Origin: Gnetum montanum
Lineage: Eukaryota > Streptophyta > Gnetopsida > Gnetales > Gnetaceae
Direction of reading: 5' to 3'
Length of the DNA: 64,000 bases
NCBI GenBank assembly: GCA_015680685.1
Contig: MNCI01034797.1
Location: forward strand, 341,538 to 405,537
Of the stretch, positions 12,600 to 23,100 are shown one piece after another (within the stretch, counting starts at the first letter, position 1; each line of letters opens with the position of its first letter). Below the pieces are notes generated by a model. The model saw only the letters and a list, made by a program, of their open reading frames with translations. It was not told the DNA's origin and did no database searches. The translations under genes and the position numbers were made by a program.

Positions 12600-15350
12600 A
12601 TCATTTTAGGGTTATTTTGTAGCAAAATTGGCATTTTTTCTTATGACTACGTTGGGCTCTACTGTTGACTATGCTAGCCCAGTGTAGTTATGCATTCCCC
12701 AGCATAGTCAATACTCATGGGTAGTTCACTAGGCTTAGTATGGTCATTTTCGAGATTCTGATGTTCTAAACACCTAGCACAGGGAGTTCGTATTAAAGAT
12801 TAGCAAGTTTTAACACTGTTTCCAGCTTTCAAATGGTTGAAAAACATGTTTTCATTGGTGACTATGTTGGGCCAATGTAGTCATGGTAGGCCCTACTATA
12901 GTCACATCAAATAATTACATCACTGGGGTTTCTAGGTTGGTCACAATGCTCAACTAGCTTTCTAGGTCAACGTAGGATCATTGGAAGATTGAAATAGCTA
13001 TTTGGGGATCAAATTTGGGTATATAAAGTGAATTTCAAGGAATTTTCAACTTGACTACATTGGGCCAACATAGTCATGCATGGTTCCAACATAGTAATGG
13101 GAAATAGGGTGTTTCTACGGTTGAAATGGAATGAAATTGCAGTTGGATGAGGTGGGGCAAGGCATTAGGCAACCTAGGTCAATTTTGGACTGTTTTTGAG
13201 TGCTATAACACGAGTTGTTATTGCTACAAAATTCATTTTCATTGTGACTATGCTAGGCCAACTTAGTCATAAGACTCCTCAACATAGTTATGCATGGAAA
13301 ATGATTTTTGATGAATTTTCAAGCTCAATTGACTATGCTAATGGGCTTCTAAGATCATTGGTGCTACTAACTATGGTTTTAGTATCAAAATTGATAATTT
13401 TGATGTTTGTTTAGGGCTTGGAAGGTCAAATACCCTATGACTACATTGGGCATGCATTTTCTAATGTGGTTATAGGATTTGAAGTGAAAAAGTGGTGAGA
13501 AATGATAAATTTTGACTTGTTTCCCAATGCTTCAAGGTCTTAGGGTGCTTCAATAGGGTTCTAGGTCTCTTCAAGAGTTGATTTTGATTATTTCTAAGCT
13601 ATTTTTGGCCTTTCTAAGTTGACTACATGAAGCTACACTAGTGACTTTACTGGCCCAACATAATCATAGTAGTTTACAACATAGTCAAGGGGTTTGGCAT
13701 GAAAAACAATGAATTATAGCTTACTTCCAAGGTTTGGCATTCCTAATATGCCTTGGTAAGGTCTTGTAGTTGAAAATGAAGTTTTGGTGACTGGATTTGA
13801 CATGTTTTAGGCTTCAAAATGTAGACTACACAGGGAAACACCAATGACTACACTAGCCAAGAGTAGTCACATCATTCTCAGTGTAGTTGGAGTTGAAAAA
13901 GTGTAAAATATTAGGTTCATTGCTAAAATTAGCTTCAGTAGGATCCCAAGACTTCGAAAAATGAATTTTGAGCTATTTTTGGGAACTTTTCACTAATTTT
14001 AGGTGGACTATGTTGGGTAACACCAATGACTATGTTGGTCTAGCATAGTCAGTTGGAATTAGAAAATGCCAAAAATGGGAAAATTTGTAAGTTTTTTCTA
14101 GGTTATTAGCTCTGCTAGGCTTTAAGGCTCTTAAGAGTGAGTTTTGGCTTGGAAATGTCATGTTTCAAGATTTGTAGGTGGACTACATTGGCCATCACCA
14201 GTGGCTATGCTGGCCCAACATCGTGACCTTTGAGAAATGCCTTTTAATGTAGGAAATGATAAATTTTTACTTCTATTTGTGGTTTGGCATGTTCTTAAGG
14301 GCTCTATGGGTGTATTTGGACTTGAAAATGATTCTTTTGAAGGTTTTGAGTAGTATATGCTAGGCACCTACTATGAATACACTAGCCTAGCATAGTCGCC
14401 CCATTCCCAGCATAGTCACAATTGGAAAATGAATTTTCATGGATTCTAGCAAGGTTTTTGGGTGATCTATCAACATTCTAAAGTTACCAATGGTCTTGGA
14501 GATGTGTTGAGGCTTTAAAGTGTAGTTTTGAAGGTCTAGAATGGTCTACATGACTAATTCTTCCCATAAACATTATGACTACTATGGGCCAACATAGTCA
14601 CTAGGTTTCTCTTGCATAGTCATGCATAGTGACAAGATTTTTGCAAACTTTGGTGAGTTTGACCTAGTTTCAATGTTGATGGAAGCTCTAGCCAAGGTTT
14701 GGGGTGATGGCATGTAGGTTAGAATTGATTGGAGGCTAGGTGAGCTGGAAATAGTCTATCCCATCCTCAATTATGTTGGCTTAGTGTAGTTAAGATATTA
14801 CTCTATGTAGTCATAATAAGGGCCCAATCTACAACAAGATTTGGTGCCATTTGGGTGCTTGATCACTACCAATTCCAACTCCTAGTTGTTGGTTTAGGTA
14901 TACGGTTTCATGGATTGATGGTTAGGGTGGATGGATTGCTAGGAAGTAGGAAAATTCTTCATATCCCATTGGACTATGCTAGGCTAGTGTAGTATCATGG
15001 GTTGCCAAGTTTTCCCATGAATTTTAATGACCTACGCAACCTAGTTTGCTTAGATGTCAACATTAGCTTATCCAACATGGCCATGAGGTTTTTTAGTTTG
15101 GATGGAAGACTATGGGTTGGGCTTTGGAGGTGAATTTGATATGACACTTATCCCAAGGTTATGTGAATGCAATATAGCATCTATCCCATGGCTTTCCTAG
15201 CATAGTTAAGCCTAAAAGCTTGAAATCCCAGAGTAGTCATGAGACTAGTTTGTTTTTTCAATGCCTAGTGGGGTGCACAAAAAATTGGAAAGTTTGGGAA
15301 TGGACTTGCTTCTTCACATTTGGCATAGTCCAACATTCTAATTTCAATTA
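12600..15350. repeat. Degenerate ~195-bp tandem array with palindromic core
   Basis: A recurring phrase built of two opposed half-sites, GACTATGYTGG and CCARCATAGTC, appears about fourteen times. Approximate positions are 12645, 12855, 13050, 13240, 13437, 13615, 13825, 14010, 14165, 14350, 14560, 14770, 14970 and 15190, a mean spacing near 195 bp. Many units carry a second half-site 30-50 bp further on (CACATAGTC, CAGCATAGTCA). Between cores the units share T- and G-rich text such as TTTTGGCATG and GGTTTTGAGG. Copies differ by many substitutions, so the array is old. It codes for nothing I recognise. Its family is unknown to me. Confidence 0.7.
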
Positions 15351-15412
15351 CCAAGTGAATTTGAAGTTTTGGAAGGAAACCAAGGTTCCAAGATGAGTGG
15401 TTAGGCTTAAGT

Positions 15413-17940
15413 TTGGTTTTCATGACTCAATTTGCCAAAAATCATTGTTGTTTCAGTCTTCCTTGCTACTACACCCACATTGAGAGCTCTACACCCACTA
15501 TTACTATCAACCCTAGTGTGGTCATAGGCATTCCACTCACCAGTGCCAATGTAGTTACTTTAGGACTAATGGAACACCAAGTGTCTCTAGCATTCTTTGC
15601 ACCAATCTTCTTCAGCATGTTGAAGAGGAAAGCATCTATGAAGAACCCTACCATGGAGGAGGTAGATGAAACTATCCAAGACCTATCACACCTTTCATGT
15701 CCAAGGATTGGAGAAGGGTCTACCACTGTATTTCCTAGATACACCATCCTTACCTATTTTTCCATTTATTCTGTTCATTAGTTTTATGTCATGTATTTTG
15801 TTTACTAGATCTAGGATTGTGTATTAATCTATTTTGAATTTTGTAAAAATCCAATCATATTTTTAGGTAATTTTTATTCTTTTTTTATGTTACTCAAGCT
15901 TTCAATTTTATTTTTGTCATGGAATAAATAGAATTTCACATGAATTCCATGGGTTTTCTACTTTTTTCTATCCAAAAATAGCAACACCACTTATGAATTT
16001 TTTCTTGAGGAAATGATTATGTTTTTAATTTTTTCAAGGGTATATGATCATTTTAAACTATTTTCTGGTCAACTAGATTTTTCAAAACCACTTAATTTTG
16101 CCTTAGAGTTGATTTTCTATGGTTGTTTCCATTAGCTTGTGTTAAGTGGATTTTTCATTTTTGGCTATTTTTTTATAAGTTTGGTACTTTTTGTACAATA
16201 AATGGCAATCAATTTTTAAGTTTTAAACTATGGATTTTTAGATGATCATTCAAGGATTCCAACAATGGTAAAATCATTGAATTCAAATAAACAATTTGTT
16301 ACGAGCACATGTTTTCATCAGCTCACTGAAAATGGGGTTTTGGCTAGGACAACCACAATCATGTCAATTCTACATTTCTTTTCTATGAAAATAGTTAAGA
16401 GTTTTTATTTTTTTCTTATTATGGAATTTTAGTACATGGTTTTATGATTGCAATGGCTATGGAATTATTGAATTTGATTAATATGTTAATTTTTTATAGA
16501 TGTTTCCATAACATTGTGCAAAATCATGGTTTTGAGGCTATTATGCATTTACCCCTGTGAACATTAGCAATGTTGACTTTGGAAAATTTTTTCTAGTAAT
16601 GTCCCATGATCCTAAGGATTTGCTAAAGTGTTGAAAAGGGTTCAGAAGTATTTTTGATTAAATTAAAATTTTTTAAATATTTTTTATACTCTTTATTGTG
16701 GTTAGTCTAATTTCGTCATTGTTGTTTGTTCAATCCTGTTGGTTTATGGGTTTAAATTGTGTTCTAAATTTTTGTTGTGTTCTAAATTTTTCTAAGCAGT
16801 GAATGAAAATTGAAATTTTAGTTCTACATTGTCATTTCCACGTTTTTAATATTAAATAGTAAAGTCCATGGTTTTAGTTGTATACGGTTATTCTCATACT
16901 TTTGGTTTTAAACTGTTAATTTCATTAAGTGTAGACTATTCCATTTGATATTTTTCTTAAGTGTTTTTTTCATGTTGAAGTGTTATTTGGTTGTAGACAT
17001 AAGTTATTTTGTTAATAGGATATGATAATTGTAATTTTTTAACTATTATGAAGTTTTAGTTTTGGTTTACAAAATTGTAACTGTTACGTATTGGATGGTA
17101 CAAGGTCTTCTTAAAATTAATCAAGGTTTTTGTATAGGTGGTGGGTGTCCTATGTTGCATCCATGTGCTTGGTCCTAATACTCCAACCTTTGACATGAAG
17201 TCAGAAAATCATTCACTATGGATTATACTAAGAGTAAGAGAGTTCCTAATTTATCTAATTCAGAATTTTAGTATGATCATTTGGTCACACATAGCTTTTG
17301 AAACAATGGTGGCCACTGTTTAGACATTATGCCTTGCCCATCCATCATGATTGTTAAATTTGTAATTGTTGATCCTATTGTCCATGTGGATGGTGAAGTA
17401 GAAGATGACATAATCATTGTAGGCATTTACAAGTTGTTAAAAATTTAAGAGATGCATGAATTTAGGCAATACAACATGGACAATACCTTGCTAGTGGGCC
17501 ATTGTGTACACACCTTGTTTCAAAATCCTCTAGGCACTATCTACCACATAGAGGGTTATGTGTAGTAGTTGTAATTTTTTTTTTTGGTTTTAGTATCATT
17601 TTGCATATGTTATGAACTTATAATAATCTTTGTTATTTCACTTACCTATAGATACAAGGTAAATGATCAAGGATTGATCAAGGATGACAACCTTTTATCC
17701 TTGGCCCAAATAGCAATGGGGGTGTTCACCAAAAGTCCAATCATAAGGCTTGAGGTGATGGACTAGTTGAAAGATGATTTTGATAATTGCATCAAACATC
17801 TTCCCAAGGCCTACACAAGGTGTCTAGAAAATAAGACAATTTGTAGTGGGTGGAAAAACCCATGCCAAGATGTTAAAGTGAACTCATCTCTTAGAGCCCC
17901 AAGGATGCCTTTATCTTATAGGCAAAGTGAGTAATGTTTT
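15413..17940 (+). other. Unidentified plus-strand coding-like blocks
   Basis: Three stretches read more like protein than their surroundings. One is 15600-15781 (MLKRKASMKNPTMEEVDET). The second is about 17125-17560, across a frameshift (IVDPIVHVDGEVEDDIIIV, then FRQYNMDNTLLVGHCVHT). The third is 17640-17930 (LLSLAQIAMGVFTKSPI, then CIKHLPKAYTRCLENKT). The T-rich gaps could be introns, and the last block is followed by GTGAGTAATG, a donor-like sequence. I recognise no family. An opposite-strand frame (15469-15747) overlaps the first block, so even the strand there is not certain. These could be exons of a decayed host gene, an unfamiliar mobile element, or chance open frames. Confidence 0.25.
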
Positions 17941-17989
17941 GTTGATTTTAGTTATCTTTGGTTATTGGTTTACTTAGGGTTTGGTTGTT

Positions 17990-18549
17990 TTAAATGGCTA
18001 TACTAGTTTTAGTTTAACTTGTTTTTTTTTTGGTTATATGTTGCTTCATATGATGCACCTATGTCAAGACTAACAGGCCATTTTTGCTATGATGTAGGGG
18101 TTGTACCATCAACTATAGTAACTATAATCACTTTAGGATGAATTGAGGAGACATTCACCCTCAAGTTTAGTCAATGGGCCAAGTGGAGGTGGAAAAGTGT
18201 TTAACCCTTTGCCCTTCAAAAGCTCATGTTGGTGCTCCAGTTGACGATCCCTTAACCTTTGTGCTTTAGTGGGATGATAATCCCTTGAATCGGGATCTCG
18301 CATCTCATACTCCCCATGAAGATGTTGAAGTCCATGTCATGTGAGCATTAGCTAGAGCATAGCTAGAATAGATCAATCTGGTGACAACATGATATTTCCT
18401 TCCATGTTATGCAAACACAAATTTTTATCTTAATGTAAGATGAAGATGAAGTATAGTACATACTCATTGAGATGAGCATATACCACCTGGTATTATTGAA
18501 GCACTTGGTCTACCCTGGGTAAAGATTGACTCCTGTGAGATGAAGACAT
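17990..18549 (-). pseudogene. Athila-like gag N-terminal fragment (element H)
   Basis: From an ATG at 18549 the minus strand reads MSSSHRSQSLPR, then VVYAHLNEYVLYFIFILH, MEGNIMLSPD and HPTKAQRLRDRQLEHQHELL. Each matches, segment by segment, the start of gag in elements C (41892), D (55816) and G (63716) of this window. It starts 149 bases past the primer site, similar to the other copies. The homology fades near 18000, so the rest of gag and all later domains are absent. A truncation or a further insertion near 18.0 kb would explain this. Confidence 0.75.
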
Positions 18550-18697
18550 TTTATGTTAATGAATATATATGCAGTGTGTAGTTAATATTTAATTTAGTTG
18601 TAATAATAATTTTATTTTTGTAAGATTTGACTCTTAGGGTTTGAACAACGAGGTTACTAAGTTTCACTAAGTTTAGATAGTGCACATAGAACTAAAG

Positions 18698-18715
18698 TCC
18701 CTAGCAATAGTGCCA
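18698..18715 (-). other. tRNA-Asp-type primer binding site (element H)
   Basis: The minus strand reads TGGCACTATTGCTAGGGA, which differs from the canonical plant tRNA-Asp complement TGGCGCCGTTGCCGGGGA at five positions, all C-to-T or G-to-A. It lies one base from the LTR edge. Confidence 0.8.
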
Positions 18716-18716
18716 A

Positions 18717-19572
18717 TGATGAGTGGTGAAGTATCCCTACGTCCAACCATATGAATCATAGGCATTCACATGTGATTGGTCGAATTCCACAGACTTTAAT
18801 TACCAAGTATGCTAGAGCTAAACGGTGAGTTCGTGTTGTCTGTTCATTGTCTTCCTAGTCTCACTTTTGAAATGCAAGTGTATGGTTAAGTGTGACTGAG
18901 GCATAAGATTTTTATTATTCTATGTTTATCAATTTAATTGCCTAAAATAAGAATAATAATAAGAGTAATTAAGTGCTAAGTAAACTATTTTCTAATCTAG
19001 CCTAACACAAGTAACCATCTCCACTTCTCAAACACATCTTGAACTTCATGTAAACACTATTGTGTTGTCAAATGCTAACCATTTCTGAGCTACCAAGTGT
19101 CACACATATGTTTGAAGGGGTTGTGCTTATGTATTCTAATTAGTTGCTTAATTAATCAAAATTAGTTTCTAAATAAATAACATTAAAAATAAACTACATG
19201 AAATCACAATATATAAATGGATAAAGAAAAAAAGTATCAAGTGCTACAAGGATGAATCAAAGAGCTTGTCTTTATTGCCAACACAATGGTGTGTTCAGGT
19301 ACATAAATGCTTGAATAAAGATTCGATTACACTTAGACCTCCTGTTGTAGGCACTTGGAAAATATTCTAACTCTCAAATGAACAAACTACCAAAATTTCA
19401 CTACTTGACTTAAAAAAACTTCCCCCCAAATTGTATGCCCAAGGGCTATATTTATAGGCTCAAGAGTATCCTGCAATATTGCATGTTTGATTTCGCATCT
19501 TGGGCCATGATATTGCATATCCAATATCATAGCCACTTTGATATCAGATCTTATGAAAAATAAGATTCATCA
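18717..19572 (-). repeat. 5' LTR of element H (Athila-like, minus)
   Basis: It starts TGATGAGTGG and ends ATTCATCA on the plus strand (TG...CA). It aligns along its length with the LTRs of elements D and E, including ACCATATGAAT near the U5 end and a TATA box (CCTATAAATATAG on the minus strand, about 19446-19460). No partner LTR is visible to the left, so the element is incomplete. The base run right of it is CCCAT. Confidence 0.85.
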
Positions 19573-20329
19573 CCCATGCAAAAAGAAATAAAAGTATTAA
19601 CATTTTTATGAATGAGAAATAGCAATTTCATTAATCACCTCATTCAGCAACCAAAACATTAACAAAATTTAAGCTTGCTTTCTTTCCAACTCTTGAACTA
19701 CCCATAGGAAAGTGGAAAGAATAGTGGGATCAACAATAGAGTACGATGCACTCCAAAAGTGAGAGCCAAACAACAAAATCATGCACCAAAATCTCCAAGA
19801 GCACATTATGATTATAGTCCATGAACATCATTGGGATGATGGATGCTAGTCCCAAGAACACATTTTGCTCTTCAACAACACTTGGTGTAACGTGAGCCTA
19901 GATACTTCATCCAGAATGCACAATAGAACTTACATGCAAAGTTCCAAAGACTAGAGTGGGACAACATAGGGATGGACTAACAACAATAACCATTACTAGC
20001 ACTATTTTCATATTTTCCCTCATCACTTTCCAATGTAATATTGCGTGTTATCGAAATTTTGGGCAAAAGCAATGCTGCAAAATTTGGCATGTAAATGCAT
20101 GTAACCTCCAATGTGATGCATTTGAAAAAGTGGTAGGGAAAAAGGAATTGCTAATTTTAAGTTTTAAAATGATACATGCCAAATGTTATAGAATTTTCCT
20201 AGATCCAAATCCTGCAATCTGAACATGAAGATTACAACGAGGTAACAAAACTAGTGTCAAGTATGTTTAAGTAAAAGATTTGGAAGTTCAAAATAAGAAA
20301 TGATGTCAAGCATCTAAAATCCATATTGA
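19573..20329. other. No gene recognised
   Basis: The open frame at 19956-20222 (88 codons) resembles no family I know and lacks neighbours or signals. I see no RNA gene or repeat boundary here. Confidence 0.4.
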
Positions 20330-20456
20330 TGTCAAAGATAAGAAATAATGTTGAATATAAAACAAAGAAAATGATGTAGGACATCAAAAAAAGAAAAGAA
20401 AATGATGCAAGATGTCAAAGAAAGAAAAGAAAATGATGTAGGATGTTAAAACACAA
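20330..20456. repeat. ~35-bp tandem repeat built on AAATGATGTAGGA
   Basis: Three to four imperfect copies of a unit containing AAAGAAAATGATGTAGGA and TGTCAAAGAAAG. A looser relative (AAATGATGTAATGCATC) occurs at about 32885-32930. Confidence 0.6.
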
Positions 20457-21879
20457 GCAAAACTTGTAGCCCTAAGTTTATCACTACACTCCTCAATTCC
20501 CACAAAGCTAATGGTTGTTGGACTGATTGGATTGGATGCATGTTATTATGCAAATTTTGTCTTTTTATTGAGTTTCTTGCAACCTAAAATGGTCTTCTAC
20601 TTTACAAGAATCTCTTCTTATCTCTTTATTAAAATTTATTCCTTTTTCTTTTGTTGTGCATCTTCTCTTCCTACTTTTCCATTCATGCTTACATAAAAGA
20701 TGATACAAAGGAAGTTGCAAATGATGTAAGATCTTTGATTCAATTCAATAAATGCAATTGGACTAGCATTAGTTACTCCAACGTAAGTTGCCATAAATGA
20801 AATGCATTATTAAAGTTTGCATTTTTTGTTATAGAAGCGAGATCTTGTTTTGTTACTCAAGAATAGTTACTGTGACTTGCTGGTCGAAATGTTTCACAGC
20901 ACACTAAAACATTTTTGACAAGTTTTATTTTAGTTTTTAATTTTGTGGGTAAGAATATGAAGTACTTTATTCTCAACGAATGCATTTGTCTCAAACTCTT
21001 TCCAAAACTCTCTTGAATTAAATGAAGGTCTACATTGAATTGAATGTTTTACCAAATGACAAGTGTGAAAGGGAAAACATACAAGGAAAGAAAGATTACA
21101 ACCAATTCTATGGCAAGGAAGGCAATGAGCAACAAATGTAGGTGAACCATTTCAAACCTACCTTGCTAATGGTACTACTCCTACCACTTTTGCATCACTC
21201 TCCACAACCACACATCATTAACATCAACTCTGACGTACTCCATAGAATTGGCCAAACCATAGAATAAAGATCTTGAGTCACCATACAAGGTTTCCACCTC
21301 AACTACATTATGCTTCGCAAGCTCACTATATGTATGTTTGATCTACGTTTATTTCGATGATCATTTTTTTAATGTTGTAATTTTAGCTTCTTCATTTTTG
21401 ATTAATTTCTTGCTTGTACCAAAGCTCTGTTTCACACTTGTGTTAGTTTACCTTTTCCATTTGCTATTTCTACATTGTGTTTAGAGCTCAATTTATCCAT
21501 TATCTCTTGTCTACTCATGCACCTACATCTTAATTGTTTGACTTAGCAGATAGAAGTTCTTTGTCTACCTCTTTTTGGTTGAGTTCTTGAATTCATTTTT
21601 TTGCATCTTCATTTTTGACATTTTTACATTCATTTTTTCTTATAGAGCTCCATTTCTCCCTTATTTTACTTGACATTGTTCTTTTCTTTATTTTTTTCCC
21701 TACATTGCATGTAGAGTTCTAGTTATCCTATTGCAATTTAGTTGGTCTATTCATCTGGTTGCGTCTTAGCTAATCTACTTATCTGGAAATTTAAATGTTA
21801 AATTTTTTAATCTAAAATTTTAATTTTTTATTACTTAAAAATATTTTTTGGATGGTAATGCTATGCAGAGTTCCTTATC
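20457..21879. other. AT-rich sequence with diverged repeats at its right end
   Basis: There is no coding signal. From about 21420 the phrase AGAGCTC(C)A-TTT-TCC recurs every 90-170 bp (near 21484, 21645, 21715), and it continues after the copia element at 28075, 28195 and 28325. The copia therefore inserted into an older, diverged repeat tract. Confidence 0.4.
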
Positions 21880-21884
21880 CTATC

Positions 21885-22418
21885 TATAGCATGCATTACA
21901 TGTTAGTTAATGCATCAAGGTGGCCTCCATATCCACTTACATATTTCTATGCATTAGTTAAGACATCAAGGTGGCTTCCATATCCACTAATGCATTTTTA
22001 TGCATTATTTAATGCATCAAGGTGGTCTCCATATCTGATAATCCATTTTTTATGCATTGGCATTGGGTCTCCTATTTTTCTAATTTCTCATGGTAACCAA
22101 TTCTATGGCCTATAATTTCATTCTTGATGGGAGAACAAAGGTATCATGAATCACAATAGGATTGCAGTTCTAGTTCCTTTCATAGATGATAGAGGTTGCA
22201 TACACCATTGTTGCAAAGTGTTGATGTGAAAGAAGAATCTGAACTCCAAGTTTGATTCAAGGCATCAATGGCTAGAGGTCATTTCCATTTGCTTCCACTT
22301 TGTGCATTTTCGGTTATCTATGCATGTAGATTTCTTGTGCCATTTGCTTCCGCATTGTGGATTTCCAGTTGTCTGTGCATGAAAATTTCTTGTGTAATCC
22401 ACAAATCTTCGTCTTACA
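21885..22418 (+). repeat. 5' LTR of copia B with internal 51-bp tandem repeat
   Basis: It aligns with the 3' LTR throughout. The first bases read TATAGCATG where the 3' copy reads TGTAGCATG; it ends CTTACA. Three 51-bp units start at 21911, 21962 and 22013, each opening with (T/A)GCATCAAGGTGG or a close variant. The same three units are in the 3' LTR. Confidence 0.88.
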
Positions 22419-22420
22419 TT

Positions 22421-22433
22421 TGGTATTGGAGTT
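22421..22433 (+). other. tRNA-iMet-type primer binding site (copia B)
   Basis: TGGTATTGGAGTT, two bases after the LTR; close to TGGTATCAGAGC, the usual primer site of plant copia elements. Confidence 0.8.
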
Positions 22434-23100
22434 ACATCTCTATCTCTATCTAGATGCCATTACCAATTAGTAAGTGGTAGGCCTGTTTATGATTGTGATG
22501 GACGTCCTTGTAAAATTACTAACCTTTGTAGCATTAGTTTGTGTGGGTCCTTTCTACAAGGCATGATGGGTGCCCATTTAGGTGATATTTTTGGGGTTTT
22601 AACTATGCATAAAGTTTCTCTATTTAAATAATATTAAAAATTTCATAATGCATAATTTTTTTTCTACATAAAATTGTAACTTCTAATCTTTATTTTTTTT
22701 TGTACGAGTATAAAGTAGCCACAACATCTTTAATTGTGCAAAAAGTGTTAAAAGTTTTGCATCACATATGAAAAATTAAATTATGCTTAATCATATGTAA
22801 TATAATAAACTTTATCCCACAAAAAGTTTAATTGTATTTAATATAGTTAATTAGGATGATATGTTAATTTATTTTTCTTAATTTTTCCACAAGGATTAAG
22901 AAAAGGAATATAATTTAATAGTTTCACTGTAAGGATATATGAATTTGTTTGAATTAAAATTTAGCCCATAGGAATTTTTATGTCATTTGATTTATATTTT
23001 TACATGATTTACATTAGTAAACATGTCTTATGGTATTTTAACCTCAAATTTAGTGACATAAGAATGTTTAATTATGTAGTTGTACAACCTGTAAGGTTAC

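Noticed and set aside
14158-14367. Minus-strand open frame of 69 codons
   Set aside because: It lies wholly in the palindromic tandem array and shifts with the repeat units; no homology.
15469-15747. Minus-strand frame of 92 codons
   Set aside because: It is antisense to a plus-strand frame of similar length, and neither resembles a known family. The left part still carries array phrases.
19956-20222. Plus-strand frame of 88 codons
   Set aside because: No similarity to any family, no neighbouring exons or repeat ends; treated as chance.
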